NCBI GenBank assembly: GCA_021845925.1
Contig: JAJZUW010000006.1
Coordinates: 124,001 to 188,000 of the forward strand
Direction: 5' to 3'
Origin: Pseudomonadota bacterium
GTDB lineage: Bacteria > Pseudomonadota > Gammaproteobacteria > Burkholderiales > Sulfuriferulaceae
DNA: 64,000 nt
Numbering within the stretch: position 1 is the stretch's first letter; each line of letters starts with the position of its first letter. A program made the translations under genes and the position numbers. Below, one piece after another: positions 1 through 9,143 of the stretch. Under the pieces are notes generated by a model. That model worked only from the letters and a program-made list of their open reading frames with translations. It did not search any database and was not told the origin of the DNA.

Positions 1-60
1 GGCGCTGGCAACACCAGCACCCACAACAGCAGCAAACAGCATCAGGACAACAGTTTTCAT
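1..60 (-). CDS. N-terminus of an exported protein (partial)
   Basis: An ATG at 60 on the minus strand is preceded by AAGGA six bases upstream, and the 20 visible codons stay open to the window edge. They encode a short basic start followed by a long run of V, L, A and G ending in Ala-Ser-Ala, which is the shape of a Sec signal peptide with a signal peptidase I site. The mature protein lies outside the window, so no function can be given; a small secreted or periplasmic protein is likely. It is the last gene of the leftward group visible here but has its own candidate promoter at 146-154, so it is probably transcribed separately from the TMEM175-like gene. Confidence 0.65.
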   Translation of the reverse strand, partial: MKTVVLMLFAAVVGAGVASA

Positions 61-145
61 CGACAATCCTTTCTCGCTCGGTTGGACATATCCTGACCGA
101 TTGCAGGCGAATCTGTCTTTTCGCTTGCAACCATCAGCGTGAGCA

Positions 146-154
146 ATCATATCA
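146..154 (-). promoter_or_regulatory. Extended -10 promoter for the exported protein
   Basis: The minus strand reads TGATATGAT, a TG-n-TATGAT extended -10 element, about 85 bases before the ATG at 60. No good -35 hexamer sits 17 bases upstream, which fits an extended -10 promoter. Other genes in this window have similar TG-n-TA(T/G)AAT elements. Confidence 0.35.
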
Positions 155-192
155 AAAGGGGTTCGATTTCATATTTCAGAGTGTAACAAGGT

Positions 193-208
193 GTCCGGAA
201 TGCCGGAC
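193..208 (-). terminator. Hairpin after the TMEM175-like gene
   Basis: GTCCGG and CCGGAC form a six-pair stem with a four-base loop immediately downstream (minus strand) of the stop codon at 210. Only a weak T-containing tail follows, so it could terminate or merely protect the 3' end. Confidence 0.35.
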
Positions 209-209
209 G

Positions 210-794
210 TCAGTGCAGCTCATGCCCCAGCATGCGTTCGATCCGGCGATCCGGCACCAGCCACAGCAAGGCCACCAGCACGTACAGGGCATCTGCGAGG
301 CCATGGCGGATAAAGGAAGCCGGGATGGCCAACAGGTAAAGCAGCGGTGACAGCTTGCCTTTCCAGTCATTGCCAATGGCCGCTTTCAATCGCGATTCAG
401 CGCCCTGCGAGACAATGATGGCCTGTTGCAGCAGCCAGTAAGCCAGCGCCGCCATGAACAGTACCACTCCGTACAATGCCGTGGGCAGGCTGGCAAAATG
501 GTTTTCACCCATCCAGCCTGTGGCAAACGGAAACAGCGACAGCCAGAACAGCAGATGCAGATTGGCCCAAAGAATGCCACCCGTTACCCGATTGCAGGTA
601 TGCAGCATGTGGTGATGGTTGTTCCAGTAAATGGCGATGTAAACAAAACTCAGCACATAGGCCATGAACACCGGCAGCAGAGGCAGCAGGACCGCAGCAT
701 CGGTCCCGGATGGCACTTTCAGTTCCAGCACCATGATGGTAATGATGATGGCCAGCACACCATCACTGAATGCTTCAAGCCTTGATTTGCCCAC
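210..794 (-). CDS. TMEM175-like (DUF1211) potassium channel protein
   Basis: This 194-residue membrane protein belongs to the TMEM175/DUF1211 family, whose bacterial members form tetrameric potassium-permeable channels. The signature R-x3-FSD motif is present at the start (RLEAFSD, residues 5-11), followed by the expected hydrophobic helix (VLAIIITIMVLEL). A His-rich stretch in the next loop and about five further hydrophobic segments complete the six-helix single-repeat layout. Translation starts at a GTG, with GGAGG four bases upstream; no nearby ATG keeps the FSD motif. It lies 58 bp downstream of the unknown 638-residue gene and may be the last gene of that operon, though the gap leaves this uncertain. 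Family assignment is firm; ion selectivity is inferred from the family. Confidence 0.85.
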   Translation of the reverse strand: MGKSRLEAFSDGVLAIIITIMVLELKVPSGTDAAVLLPLLPVFMAYVLSFVYIAIYWNNHHHMLHTCNRVTGGILWANLHLLFWLSLFPFATGWMGENHFASLPTALYGVVLFMAALAYWLLQQAIIVSQGAESRLKAAIGNDWKGKLSPLLYLLAIPASFIRHGLADALYVLVALLWLVPDRRIERMLGHELH

Positions 795-852
795 CAGGCC
801 TCCGGAAAATCTGTCACATCATCATCGGTGCCATCCGCATTCCGCCACCGCA

Positions 853-2769
853 TCAGAAACCAAACATGTGGTCCATGCAGAAAGAGGTTTCGCCATGCAC
901 TGTGCCATGATACCCGAACAGACGGCAGGTCAGATCACGGATCATGATGTAGGCTGCCTCACCAGCGCGCTGGCGGGTGGCCGCATCAAACAGCTCGCTG
1001 TAGTACCAGTGACGTGAACCGCCACAGGGAATGCGGAGCGAGGTTCTGGCCACTTCGTTCCCCATCCGGTCAAACAGGATCAGCATGGTATCGGATTCGG
1101 CATGCCATGGCGTCGAAGCCGGATAGATGAGATGACAGAACGTATCCAGATGCGCATCTCCCAGTCGCAGGAACAGCCGGGTGCTCAATCCTGGCGCCAC
1201 ATTGATGTAGGATTGAGGCTCATTGCGATACGTCAGCACGGTATTGTAGACATGGGCACCAAAGCTGGTTTCGGCCTTGTGACCGCTGGCCAGCTGGGTG
1301 TAACGGAACAGGCCGTGAATCCAGCCATCACCAACGCCACCCGAGCTGAAGTCGTACACCAGTTCGACGTGACCACTGCCGCTGGGCAACCGGACTGCCT
1401 GTTCGTCGAGGATCGCATTGATGTCAACTGCCACGCTGGCATCACGCGGCAGGCAACCAAAGTGATGCTGCCCCACTTCAACGCCAGTGGCATCGTAGAA
1501 GATGGCCTTGTATGGCAGATTGATCTGGGCGGTGGACATCGGATTGGGCTGCATGACGCTGTTCCAGCGGTCGACTGGCAGAATCGGCGCCGGCAGGATG
1601 TAGCTCTTGCCCAGCAGTTGGGTCAGCTCGGGAATCTTCGGGTCGGCCACCAGATCATTGCGCTCGACATTCACGTGCGCCATCCGGTCACGTCCGCCCT
1701 TGACAAACACTTCGTAACGCGGACGAACGAAATGTCGGCCGGCCTGCACTTCAAACTGTTGCGGCCAGCGGGCTTCGGGGAAAAACTGGCCGACATCCAT
1801 ACCGTAAATACCGTATGGCGGAATTTCCACCGGCACCTTGCGCACTTCGGAATGCCCCATCAGGTTGATACCGATGGTATCGGGCGGAATCGGCACCGGA
1901 TGGCTGTTCTGAATCCACATGATGACGGTTTCATCGTTATCGGGCGCCGGCAATCCGGCAAACAGGTCGGAAGGCCAGGCATTGGCATCATGGCTGCAGG
2001 ACAGCACACTTGGTTCATCGCCATACACATCCAGCGCATATTTCACCACGTCATGGCGCGCGACGCCGATGACATGAATGAACAGCGATCCGACAAATTC
2101 GCCCAGACCGAACCGCTGACGGATTTCCCGGCTGTCAAACACGATACTGGCTCCCGCAGCGGCGACCTGTTCTTCCCACTGCGCCAGCACTTCACCCTGC
2201 ATGCCGAACAGGCAGCACCAGATGCGCGGCAAGCCAGCGGCGCCCAGGCCGGACCAGTAATCGCAGGTTGCCATGCGCATGTGAATGTTGTCGCCTTCGC
2301 GCATGAAACCAAAGTTGGTCGCAAAATTGAGCGGGTCCAGATAAAACGAACGATTGGTCAGCATGCTGTCCGGCAGGCGCAGTTCATCCAGGCTCATCAC
2401 CTGCATGCCTTGCGGCACCAGATGGCGGATATGGTCAATCAGCCGGCCAGCATCAAACGAAGTCACCAGCAGGATGCGGGCCGTGCTCTGCGGCAGTTCA
2501 GTGACCGGACGCAGCACATGACCGAGCCGGGTCTGGCCGATATCTTCCAGCTTCTGGACATAAACTGCGTCGATGTTGAGCCCTGACAGATTGTAGAACT
2601 CATTCAACCCGGCCACGAACCCCTGCGGATCGTAAATCACCACATGACCGGCCGCCCGCAGGCGAGCGATCAGGTCGTTTGCCCGCGAGACCACCATCGG
2701 GTGGCCAATCGCCTTGAAAAACCCACTCTTGCCCTTGACGTTGCTGAACATCTCGACGTTGATCGCCAT
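853..2769 (-). CDS. Conserved-looking protein of unknown function (638 aa)
   Basis: I do not recognise this family. It has no signal peptide and no membrane helix, so it is probably cytoplasmic. Residues 1-110 alternate hydrophobic strands and helices in a way that suggests a Rossmann-like or GT-B half-domain (GHVVIYDPQG near residue 41). The middle is mixed alpha/beta. The last 200 residues are strand-rich and contain many aromatics, His and Cys, ending in HGETSFCMDHMFGF. The start ATG is one base after the stop of the ELM1-like glycosyltransferase gene, so the two are almost certainly cotranscribed and may be translationally coupled. Codon use matches the neighbours, giving no sign of recent transfer. 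A role with the glycosyltransferase and oxygenase in making or decorating a polymer is only an inference. Confidence 0.8.
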   Translation of the reverse strand: MAINVEMFSNVKGKSGFFKAIGHPMVVSRANDLIARLRAAGHVVIYDPQGFVAGLNEFYNLSGLNIDAVYVQKLEDIGQTRLGHVLRPVTELPQSTARILLVTSFDAGRLIDHIRHLVPQGMQVMSLDELRLPDSMLTNRSFYLDPLNFATNFGFMREGDNIHMRMATCDYWSGLGAAGLPRIWCCLFGMQGEVLAQWEEQVAAAGASIVFDSREIRQRFGLGEFVGSLFIHVIGVARHDVVKYALDVYGDEPSVLSCSHDANAWPSDLFAGLPAPDNDETVIMWIQNSHPVPIPPDTIGINLMGHSEVRKVPVEIPPYGIYGMDVGQFFPEARWPQQFEVQAGRHFVRPRYEVFVKGGRDRMAHVNVERNDLVADPKIPELTQLLGKSYILPAPILPVDRWNSVMQPNPMSTAQINLPYKAIFYDATGVEVGQHHFGCLPRDASVAVDINAILDEQAVRLPSGSGHVELVYDFSSGGVGDGWIHGLFRYTQLASGHKAETSFGAHVYNTVLTYRNEPQSYINVAPGLSTRLFLRLGDAHLDTFCHLIYPASTPWHAESDTMLILFDRMGNEVARTSLRIPCGGSRHWYYSELFDAATRQRAGEAAYIMIRDLTCRLFGYHGTVHGETSFCMDHMFGF

Positions 2770-2770
2770 T

Positions 2771-3724
2771 TCACCATCCTGTCTGTTGCCTGATCAGAGA
2801 AGCTGCCCGACGTGTTTCGTCGAGCGGTGCATATTGCCAGTTGACCAGTTCCCCCGTGAAGGGACGGGTGCAGCCACGTTCTTGCAGGCTGCGGTGGAAC
2901 TGCTCGAATTTGTTCGATCGTCCGGTGAGTCCGGCCACCAGCACTGGCTTGCCGGTAAACGCCGCTTCGGATGCCATATTGACCGAATCCGCCGTCACCA
3001 CGATGTAATCGGCCAACGCCAGCCAGCCGAAATAGGGATTGTCATGCTGCCCGTCCCACAGGCGGCCGGGAACCTTGTTCAACAGTTCGGCAAACGGCGC
3101 CACCACCTCGGCACCGGTGCGCCGGGAAGGCGTGACCAGCAGGCTGCCGCCATTGCTGCGCAAGGATTCACCCAACTGGCCCGCCAGCCGGCGGGCAAAG
3201 GCTGCGTCCAGAATGTATCTGGAATTGCTGCCGCCCAGCAGTACAGTCACGAACGGGCGCGGCAGACCGGCCAGCAAGGGGGCAAACCGGGCCGCTCCCT
3301 CGTCCAGGCGGGCATGTGACATGCGACCGACCGCGCCCACCGTCTCAATCACATTGCTGCCACGGCAGTGGTCGTGTTGCGGCGCAACCACGAAATCGAA
3401 TTTTGCCAATGAAATGCGCGGATGCTGGATCCGGATGTTCAGCGTCCGGCCACGGCTCTGTTCGCGAATGGCAACCGACGCTGCCACATTCAGCCGGCCG
3501 GTGCCGATCACCACATCCGGCCAGGGCGGCTCCAGCCGGTCGCTGTCCGGGGTCAGGAAACGCAAGGGTGCCAGCCACAGCGATGGTGGCAGGCTGCTCC
3601 ATGGCGCCATGGGCTGGATGCGACGGATGTGGACGTCAAGACCCAGTGCTTCGGCAAGCCCGATTGACTGGTTGTCCATGCCGATCAATCCATTGGACAA
3701 CACCCAGGCCGTGCGTTGCGACAT
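2771..3724 (-). CDS. ELM1/DUF1022-family putative glycosyltransferase
   Basis: The 317-residue product resembles the ELM1 (mitochondrial fission protein ELM1, COG3660) family, which is thought to have a GT-B glycosyltransferase-like fold. Visible family marks are VLSNGLIGMDNQ at the N-terminus, LLGGSNSRY near residue 160, the TADSVNMASEA segment that in GT-B enzymes lines the nucleotide site, and GRSNKFEQF near the C-terminus. The open frame extends to 3997, but the upstream part is antisense to the oxygenase gene and is low-complexity; ATG 3724, seven bases after the oxygenase stop, begins exactly where the family homology should begin. The substrate is unknown. It is the middle gene of a tightly packed three-gene operon with the oxygenase and the unknown protein. 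Confidence 0.75.
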   Translation of the reverse strand: MSQRTAWVLSNGLIGMDNQSIGLAEALGLDVHIRRIQPMAPWSSLPPSLWLAPLRFLTPDSDRLEPPWPDVVIGTGRLNVAASVAIREQSRGRTLNIRIQHPRISLAKFDFVVAPQHDHCRGSNVIETVGAVGRMSHARLDEGAARFAPLLAGLPRPFVTVLLGGSNSRYILDAAFARRLAGQLGESLRSNGGSLLVTPSRRTGAEVVAPFAELLNKVPGRLWDGQHDNPYFGWLALADYIVVTADSVNMASEAAFTGKPVLVAGLTGRSNKFEQFHRSLQERGCTRPFTGELVNWQYAPLDETRRAASLIRQQTGW

Positions 3725-3731
3725 GTTCAGT

Positions 3732-4427
3732 TCAGCCTGTGTATTCCTGCTTGCCAAACAGTTTCTTGAAGAATGCCGACACGCCATGGCGACGCTGTTC
3801 ATGCTGCTTGACCTGCTCGCTGACCACCCAGTTGAGCTGCAGGGCGCGTCGTTGTCCGACGAAGGGTTTGTGACCATGCCAGGAGTTGTCGCTGCGCCGG
3901 AATGCCAGCAAGGTGCCCATGCCGGGTTCGACCTCTTCGGCATAATCTTCCAGGTCGGTGCCCGAACGCAACACGCGCAGACGGCCACCAGACTCACCCC
4001 GCCAGTCGTCGTTGAAATACACCAGCATGGTGATCAGTTTGGTTTTGCTGTCGGTGTGAATGCGGCCATCGGTTTCATCCGTGTGGCCGCGCACGGTAAT
4101 CATGGTTGGCCGGCCGGTAAGGTCGATGCCAAACTTGCGTTCGACAGCGGCCCGGAACACGGGCCCTTCCAGTTCGGCCATCAACTCGAAAAATGCCGGA
4201 CCCGGCTTCAACGTGCCGGCCGGGAAACTGCCCGCCTTGTCGATACGCGGAAAATCCGCCAGCACGCGCTGCAATGCCTGCGGGCGGATAAATCCCGGCA
4301 GGACCAGATAATCGTAGGGGTCATGCTTCAGACTGGCCGCCTCGAACTTGTCCAGATCCAGCATGACGGGCGCAGAAGCCTTGACATCTTGTGACCGGTT
4401 AACGGAAGCCTGGGCGACGGAGGTCAT
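3732..4427 (-). CDS. 2OG-Fe(II) oxygenase family protein
   Basis: This 231-residue protein has the 2-oxoglutarate/Fe(II) dioxygenase double-stranded beta-helix signature: the His-Thr-Asp iron ligands at residues 124-126, the distal His at about 184 (SWHGH), and the 2OG-binding Arg at about 194 (GQRRALQ). These enzymes hydroxylate proteins or small molecules with O2 and 2-oxoglutarate. The spacing and the C-terminal RRALQLNW segment resemble prolyl-hydroxylase-like members, but the substrate cannot be read from sequence. AAGG lies eight bases before the ATG. It is the first gene of the operon with the ELM1-like glycosyltransferase, and its start is divergent from grpE with about 150 bp between them. 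Confidence 0.8.
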   Translation of the reverse strand: MTSVAQASVNRSQDVKASAPVMLDLDKFEAASLKHDPYDYLVLPGFIRPQALQRVLADFPRIDKAGSFPAGTLKPGPAFFELMAELEGPVFRAAVERKFGIDLTGRPTMITVRGHTDETDGRIHTDSKTKLITMLVYFNDDWRGESGGRLRVLRSGTDLEDYAEEVEPGMGTLLAFRRSDNSWHGHKPFVGQRRALQLNWVVSEQVKQHEQRRHGVSAFFKKLFGKQEYTG

Positions 4428-4516
4428 TCAGGATAACCTTATCTTGAATAAACAAACTTCAAGTCTAGCGTTTTTCACTGCAGAAATAAAGGCATAAAAA
4501 ATAATTTTTTCGGGGG

Positions 4517-4544
4517 CTTGAATTTCCCGCGTACGCCCCCACTT
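4517..4544 (+). promoter_or_regulatory. Sigma-32 (RpoH) heat-shock promoter of grpE-dnaK-dnaJ
   Basis: CTTGAAT at 4517-4523 and CCCCCACTT at 4536-4544 match the RpoH consensus (CTTGAAA and CCCCATNT) with 12 bases between them. The grpE ATG follows about 30 bases after the -10 element. The htpG promoter at 45506-45533 has the same layout and spacer. Confidence 0.85.
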
Positions 4545-4574
4545 GGCCCGACAGTCATCCACATGGAGTTGCAA

Positions 4575-5102
4575 ATGACGCACGAACAGACGGAAAACCA
4601 GTCCAGCCAGCCCGAACAGGACAACACCGGCAAGGACACCATGCCAAGCCTGGAAGAATCACTGCGCCAGGCCGAACTGGCCGCCCAGGAACACCATGAT
4701 GCCTGGATGCGCGCCCGTGCCGAAGCGGACAACATCCGCAAGCGCGCCCAGATCGACATTGCCAACGCCCACAAGTATGCCGTGGAAAACTTTGCCAGCG
4801 AACTGCTCGCCGTGCGCGACAGCCTGGAAGCCGCGCTGCAGGACACGTCCTCCGATGTGGACAACCTGCGCAACGGCGTCACGCTGACCCTGCGCCAGCT
4901 GACCTCCGCATTTGAAAAATCCGGCCTGCACGAAATCAATCCGGCCGGCGAACGCTTCGATCCGCACAAGCATCAGGCCATCAGCATGCTGGACAGCGAT
5001 GCCGAGCCGAACACCGTGGTTGCCGTGCTGCAGAAAGGCTACCAGCTGCAGGACCGCATCATCCGGCCGGCACTGGTCAGCGTTGCCAAACCGAAAGGCT
5101 GA
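4575..5102 (+). CDS. grpE: Nucleotide exchange factor GrpE
   Basis: GrpE releases ADP from DnaK and acts as a heat sensor in the DnaK-DnaJ-GrpE folding cycle in the cytoplasm. The 175-residue product has an acidic, disordered start, a long coiled coil (about residues 25-75, with [14 protein letters not shown]), and the C-terminal beta-wing ending with the family pattern [16 protein letters not shown]. The frame is open from 4518, but that region overlaps the heat-shock promoter; ATG 4575, with GGAG six bases upstream, is the only start compatible with transcription from it. It is followed by dnaK after 76 bp. Confidence 0.97.
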   Translation: MTHEQTENQSSQPEQDNTGKDTMPSLEESLRQAELAAQEHHDAWMRARAEADNIRKRAQIDIANAHKYAVENFASELLAVRDSLEAALQDTSSDVDNLRNGVTLTLRQLTSAFEKSGLHEINPAGERFDPHKHQAISMLDSDAEPNTVVAVLQKGYQLQDRIIRPALVSVAKPKG

Positions 5103-5111
5103 CCGGCCACT

Positions 5112-5139
5112 ATTGAATTCGACAGAAGCATCCCTATAT
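5112..5139 (+). promoter_or_regulatory. Possible second heat-shock promoter before dnaK
   Basis: ATTGAAT at 5112-5118 and TCCCTATAT at 5131-5139 resemble the RpoH -35 and -10 elements and, like the grpE and htpG promoters, are 12 bases apart. The match is weaker than at grpE. It would give extra dnaK transcript inside the operon. Confidence 0.4.
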
Positions 5140-5178
5140 TGAGCACATCCTCCATTCTGACATTGCAAGGAACACAAC

Positions 5179-7098
5179 ATGGCAAAGATCATTGGTATTG
5201 ACCTCGGAACCACCAATTCCTGCGTCGCCATCATGGAAAACGGCAGCGCCAAGGTCATCGAAAACGCCGAAGGTGCGCGTACCACCCCTTCCATCATCGC
5301 GTATGCCGACAACGATGAAGTGCTGGTCGGTGCCGCCGCCAAGCGCCAGGCTGTCACCAACCCCAAAAACACCCTGTTTGCGGTGAAGCGTCTGATCGGC
5401 CGCCGTTTTGAAGAAAAGGAAGTGCAAAAAGACATCAACCTGATGCCTTACGCAATCGTCAAGGCTGACAACGGCGATGCCTGGGTCGAAGTGCGCGGCC
5501 GCAAGATTTCGCCTCCTGAAGTTTCTGCCCAGGTGCTGATGAAAATGAAGAAAACCGCCGAAGACTACCTCGGCGAGCCAGTCACCGAAGCAGTCATCAC
5601 CGTTCCGGCCTACTTCAACGACAGCCAGCGCCAGGCCACAAAGGATGCCGGTCGCATCGCTGGCCTGGAAGTCAAGCGCATCATCAACGAACCCACCGCA
5701 GCTGCGCTGGCGTTCGGCATGGACAAGAAAGAAGGCGACCGCAAGATTGCGGTATATGACCTTGGCGGCGGCACGTTCGACATCTCGGTGATCGATATCG
5801 CCGAAATCGAAGGCGAACACCAGTTTGAAGTCATGTCGACCAACGGCGATACATTCCTGGGTGGTGAAGACTTCGACCAGCGCGTGATCGACTATCTGGC
5901 CGACGAATTCAAGAAAGAACAGGGCATCGACCTGCGCAACGACATGCTGGCCCTGCAACGTCTGAAAGAAGCTGCCGAAAAGGCCAAGATCGAACTGTCG
6001 TCATCGCAACAGACCGAAGTCAACCTGCCTTACATCACGGCAGATGCCAGCGGTCCGAAGCACCTGGCGGTAAAAATCACCCGCGCCAAGTTCGAAAGCC
6101 TGGTGGAAGACCTGATCGAACGGACGATTGCGCCTTGCAAGCTGGCCATCAAGGATGCTGGCGTCAGCATCAACGACATCAGCGACGTGATCCTGGTCGG
6201 CGGCATGACCCGCATGCCAAAGGTGCAGGAAAAAGTGAAGGAGTTCTTTGGCAAGGAACCCCGTCGTGACGTGAATCCGGATGAAGCCGTGGCCGTGGGC
6301 GCTGCCATCCAGGGTGGCGTTCTGCAGGGTGAAGTGAAAGACGTTCTGCTGCTGGACGTGACTCCCCTGTCGCTCGGTATCGAAACCATGGGCGGCGTGA
6401 TGACCAAGCTGATCCAGAAGAACACCACCATTCCGACCAAGGCCAGCCAGGTGTTTTCGACTGCCGACGACAACCAGAATGCGGTGACCATCCACGTTCT
6501 GCAAGGTGAGCGCGAAATGGCGTCCGGCAACAAGAGTCTCGGCCAGTTCAACCTGACCGATATTCCGCCGGCACCACGAGGCATGCCGCAGATCGAAGTG
6601 ACCTTCGACATCGACGCCAATGGCATTCTGCATGTGTCCGCACGCGACAAGGCCACCGGCAAGGAAAACAAGATCCGTATCCAGGCCAGTTCCGGTCTGT
6701 CGGAAGCCGAAATCCAGCAGATGGTCAAGGATGCCGAAGCCCATGCCGAAGAAGACCGTCGTGCCCGTGAGCTGGTCGACGCACGCAATCAGTGCGACAA
6801 TCTGATCCACACGGCCAAAAAGTCGCTCAAGGAATACGGCGACAAGGTGCCGGCAGAAGACAAATCGCGTCTGGAAGCGGCCATCACTGCCGCCGAAGAA
6901 GCGCTCAAGGGCAACGACCGCAGCGCTATCGAGGCCAAAACCCAGGCACTGTCCGAAGCTGCCATGAAGCTCGGCGAGCACATGCAGGCAGCTGCCGGCG
7001 CAGCAGCTGGTGCGCAACCCGGCGGTCAGGGCGCTTCGCATGCCGGCGATGACGATGTTGTCGATGCCGAGTTCGAAGAAGTGAAAGACAAGAAGTAA
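5179..7098 (+). CDS. dnaK: Molecular chaperone DnaK (Hsp70)
   Basis: DnaK binds exposed hydrophobic peptides and cycles between ATP and ADP states under control of DnaJ and GrpE. The 639-residue protein is full length. The actin-like ATPase domain shows [11 protein letters not shown] near residue 6, [10 protein letters not shown] near 195 and VGGMTRMP near 340. The [14 protein letters not shown] linker/substrate-domain junction lies near 390-405. The C-terminus ends with the conserved acidic tail [16 protein letters not shown] precedes the ATG. It lies between grpE and dnaJ, and the 126-bp gap to dnaJ holds a hairpin and a palindromic repeat. Confidence 0.99.
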   Translation: MAKIIGIDLGTTNSCVAIMENGSAKVIENAEGARTTPSIIAYADNDEVLVGAAAKRQAVTNPKNTLFAVKRLIGRRFEEKEVQKDINLMPYAIVKADNGDAWVEVRGRKISPPEVSAQVLMKMKKTAEDYLGEPVTEAVITVPAYFNDSQRQATKDAGRIAGLEVKRIINEPTAAALAFGMDKKEGDRKIAVYDLGGGTFDISVIDIAEIEGEHQFEVMSTNGDTFLGGEDFDQRVIDYLADEFKKEQGIDLRNDMLALQRLKEAAEKAKIELSSSQQTEVNLPYITADASGPKHLAVKITRAKFESLVEDLIERTIAPCKLAIKDAGVSINDISDVILVGGMTRMPKVQEKVKEFFGKEPRRDVNPDEAVAVGAAIQGGVLQGEVKDVLLLDVTPLSLGIETMGGVMTKLIQKNTTIPTKASQVFSTADDNQNAVTIHVLQGEREMASGNKSLGQFNLTDIPPAPRGMPQIEVTFDIDANGILHVSARDKATGKENKIRIQASSGLSEAEIQQMVKDAEAHAEEDRRARELVDARNQCDNLIHTAKKSLKEYGDKVPAEDKSRLEAAITAAEEALKGNDRSAIEAKTQALSEAAMKLGEHMQAAAGAAAGAQPGGQGASHAGDDDVVDAEFEEVKDKK

Positions 7099-7118
7099 AC
7101 CCTGCCAGTAACGGCAAG

Positions 7119-7136
7119 TGGCCGTCCCGGCGGCCA
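7119..7136 (+). other. Hairpin between dnaK and dnaJ
   Basis: TGGCCG and CGGCCA form a perfect six-pair stem around a six-base loop just after the dnaK stop. There is no T-run, so it is more likely an mRNA-stabilising or partial-attenuating structure that sets the DnaK:DnaJ ratio than a full terminator. Confidence 0.4.
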
Positions 7137-7145
7137 TCTGTTCTC

Positions 7146-7199
7146 GGGAGCCGCTGATCTGTTCCCCCGCGCTTGCGGATAAACGGGTCGGCGGTTCTC
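7146..7199 (+). repeat. Short form (54 bp) of a palindromic dispersed element
   Basis: The arms GGGAGCCGCTGATCTGTTCC (7146-7165) and, on the other strand from 7199, GAGAACCGCCGACCCGTTT are imperfect inverted repeats whose mismatches are mostly transitions, so the RNA can pair over about 25 positions using G-U pairs. The two ends match those of the 99-bp sequence at 51371-51469 in the opposite orientation. It lies within the dnaK-dnaJ leader. Confidence 0.6.
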
Positions 7200-7224
7200 T
7201 TATTCATGAAGCAGACAAGCAATC

Positions 7225-8337
7225 ATGGCCAAACGCGACTATTACGAAGTGCTGGGCGTCAATCGCGATGCCAGCGAAGACGATCTGAAAAAAGCTTATC
7301 GCCGTCTGGCGATGAAGCATCACCCGGACCGCAACCCGGATAATCCGAAGGCGGAAGAACTGTTCAAGGAAGCCAAGGAAGCCTACGAAACCTTGACCGA
7401 CCGTCAAAAACGGGCAGCCTATGACCAGTACGGACACGCAGGCGTGGACCAGTCTGCCGGCATGGGTGGCGGCAATCCGTTCGGCGATGCCTTTGGCGAT
7501 ATCTTCAGCGACATTTTCGGCGGTGGCGGCGGGCGCGGACGCAACGGGTCCTACCGCGGTGCCGACTTGCAATACAATCTGGAAATCACCCTTGAAGAAG
7601 CCGCTCGCGGCACCGAAACCCGCATCCGCATTCCGGCACAGGAAGAATGCGGCACCTGCCACGGCAGCGGCGCCAAACCCGGCACAGACCCGATCACCTG
7701 TCCCACCTGTCACGGACACGGCCAGGTGCGCATGCAGCAGGGATTTTTCTCGTTGCAGCAAACCTGCCCCAAGTGCCATGGCAGCGGCAAGGTCATCCCG
7801 AACCCATGTCCGGAATGCCACGGCGCAGGACGCGTCAAACGCAACAAGACACTGTCGGTGCGCATCCCTGCCGGCGTGGACAACGGCGACCGCATCCGCC
7901 TGTCCGGCGAAGGCGAACCCGGCCTCAACCACGGCCCGAGTGGCGACCTGTATGTCGTCATCCATCTGAAACCACATGCCGTGTTCCAGCGCGACCACAA
8001 CGACCTGCATTGTGAAATGCCAGTCAGCTTCACCGTGGCTGCCCTTGGCGGTGAAATCGAAATCCCGACCCTCGACGGACACGCCAAGATCAAGATCCCG
8101 GCAGAAACCCAGACCGGCAAGGTATTCCGCCTGCGCGGCAAAGGCATCCAGGGCGTGCGCAGCCAAGGCCCCGGCGACCTGCTCTGCCACGTCATGATCG
8201 AGACCCCGGTCAACCTGACCGAACGACAGAAAGAACTACTGCGCGAACTGGAAGCCATCAACCAGGCCGACGGCGAACGGCATAACCCGAAAGCCAAATC
8301 CTTCATGGAAAAGGTCAAGGCATTTTTTGCCGGCTGA
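7225..8337 (+). CDS. dnaJ: Chaperone DnaJ (Hsp40, type I)
   Basis: DnaJ delivers unfolded clients to DnaK and stimulates its ATPase. The 370-residue product has all type I domains in order. The J domain (1-70) has the HPD tripeptide at about 33-35. It is followed by a Gly/Phe-rich linker (76-115). Four CxxCxGxG zinc-binding repeats ([32 protein letters not shown]) lie at about 140-205, and two C-terminal substrate-binding domains end the protein. It is the last gene of the grpE-dnaK-dnaJ heat-shock operon and is followed by the 8381-9110 repeat region. Confidence 0.99.
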   Translation: MAKRDYYEVLGVNRDASEDDLKKAYRRLAMKHHPDRNPDNPKAEELFKEAKEAYETLTDRQKRAAYDQYGHAGVDQSAGMGGGNPFGDAFGDIFSDIFGGGGGRGRNGSYRGADLQYNLEITLEEAARGTETRIRIPAQEECGTCHGSGAKPGTDPITCPTCHGHGQVRMQQGFFSLQQTCPKCHGSGKVIPNPCPECHGAGRVKRNKTLSVRIPAGVDNGDRIRLSGEGEPGLNHGPSGDLYVVIHLKPHAVFQRDHNDLHCEMPVSFTVAALGGEIEIPTLDGHAKIKIPAETQTGKVFRLRGKGIQGVRSQGPGDLLCHVMIETPVNLTERQKELLRELEAINQADGERHNPKAKSFMEKVKAFFAG

Positions 8338-8380
8338 TCCGCCTGACAGCCCAAGCGACAGAAACGCAGTGGTTCCGGCC

Positions 8381-9110
8381 GGATCTGTGGATTCCGCGAC
8401 TACGCGCGGAATGACGCGATGTTCGTGGAATGACGGGGTGTTCGTGGAATGACGGGGTGTTCGTGGAATGACGGGGTGTTCGTGGAATGACGGGGTGTTC
8501 GTGGAATGACGGGATGTTCGCGGGATAACGCCGCAGCACCGTCATTCTGCGCGAAGCAAAGCGAAGTCGCAGAATCCATGCCTCACCAGCCAAGCCACTC
8601 CCGGATCTGTGGATTCCGCGACTACGCGCGGAATGACGCGATGTTCGCAGAATGACGCGATGTTCGTGGAATGACGGGGTGTTCGTGGAATGACGGGGTG
8701 TTCGTGGAATGACGGGGTGTTCGTGGAATGACGGGGTGTTCGTGGAATGACGGGATGTTCGCGGGATAACGCCGCAGCACCGTCATTCTGCGCGAAGCAA
8801 AGCGAAGTCGCAGAATCCATGCCTCACCAGCCAAGCCACTCCCGGATCTGTGGATTCCGCGACTACGCGCGGAATGACGGGATATTCGCGGAATGACGGG
8901 ATGTTCGCGGGATAACGCCGCAGCACCGTCATTCTGCGCGAAGCAAAGCGAAGTCGCAGAATCCATGCCTCACCAGCCAAGCCACTCCCGGATCTGTGGA
9001 TTCCGCGACTACGCGCGGAATGACGGGATATTCGCGGAATGACGGGATATTCGCGGAATGGCGCCGCAGCGAAGTCGCAGAATCCATGCCTCACCAGCCA
9101 AGCCACTCCC
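8381..9110 (+). repeat. Nested higher-order tandem repeat of dRS3-like palindromes and a 19-bp minisatellite
   Basis: The 806-bp interval between dnaJ and the DUF1439 gene (8338-9143) holds no credible gene and is almost entirely repetitive. Four long units begin with GGATCTGTGGATTCCGCG (GGATCTGTGGA in each) at 8381, 8603, 8844 and 8990 (lengths 222, 241, 146 and 121 bp); a remnant starts at 9111. Each unit opens with palindrome A (ATTCCGCG / CGCGGAAT arms, six-base loop, facing right). It continues with a variable number of GTTCGTGGAATGACGGGGT 19-mers: five in unit 1, five plus one variant in unit 2, and one or two variants in units 3 and 4. It closes with palindrome B (ATTCTGCG / CGCAGAAT arms, facing left), which is partly deleted in unit 4. 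The length differences of units 1-3 are whole numbers of 19-mers (19 and 95 bp), as expected from slippage. It sits between convergent genes. Confidence 0.9.
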
Positions 9111-9143
9111 GGATTTGTAGCCTTGGCAACCCTATCCGTCTGG

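Noticed and set aside
1102-2586. 494-codon plus-strand open frame opposite the unknown 638-residue gene
   Set aside because: The minus-strand frame is longer, continuous with an operon and has normal amino acid composition; the plus frame is rich in His, Gln and Arg.
8381-9110. CRISPR array
   Set aside because: The repeats are tandem without unique spacers of constant size, and no cas genes are near.
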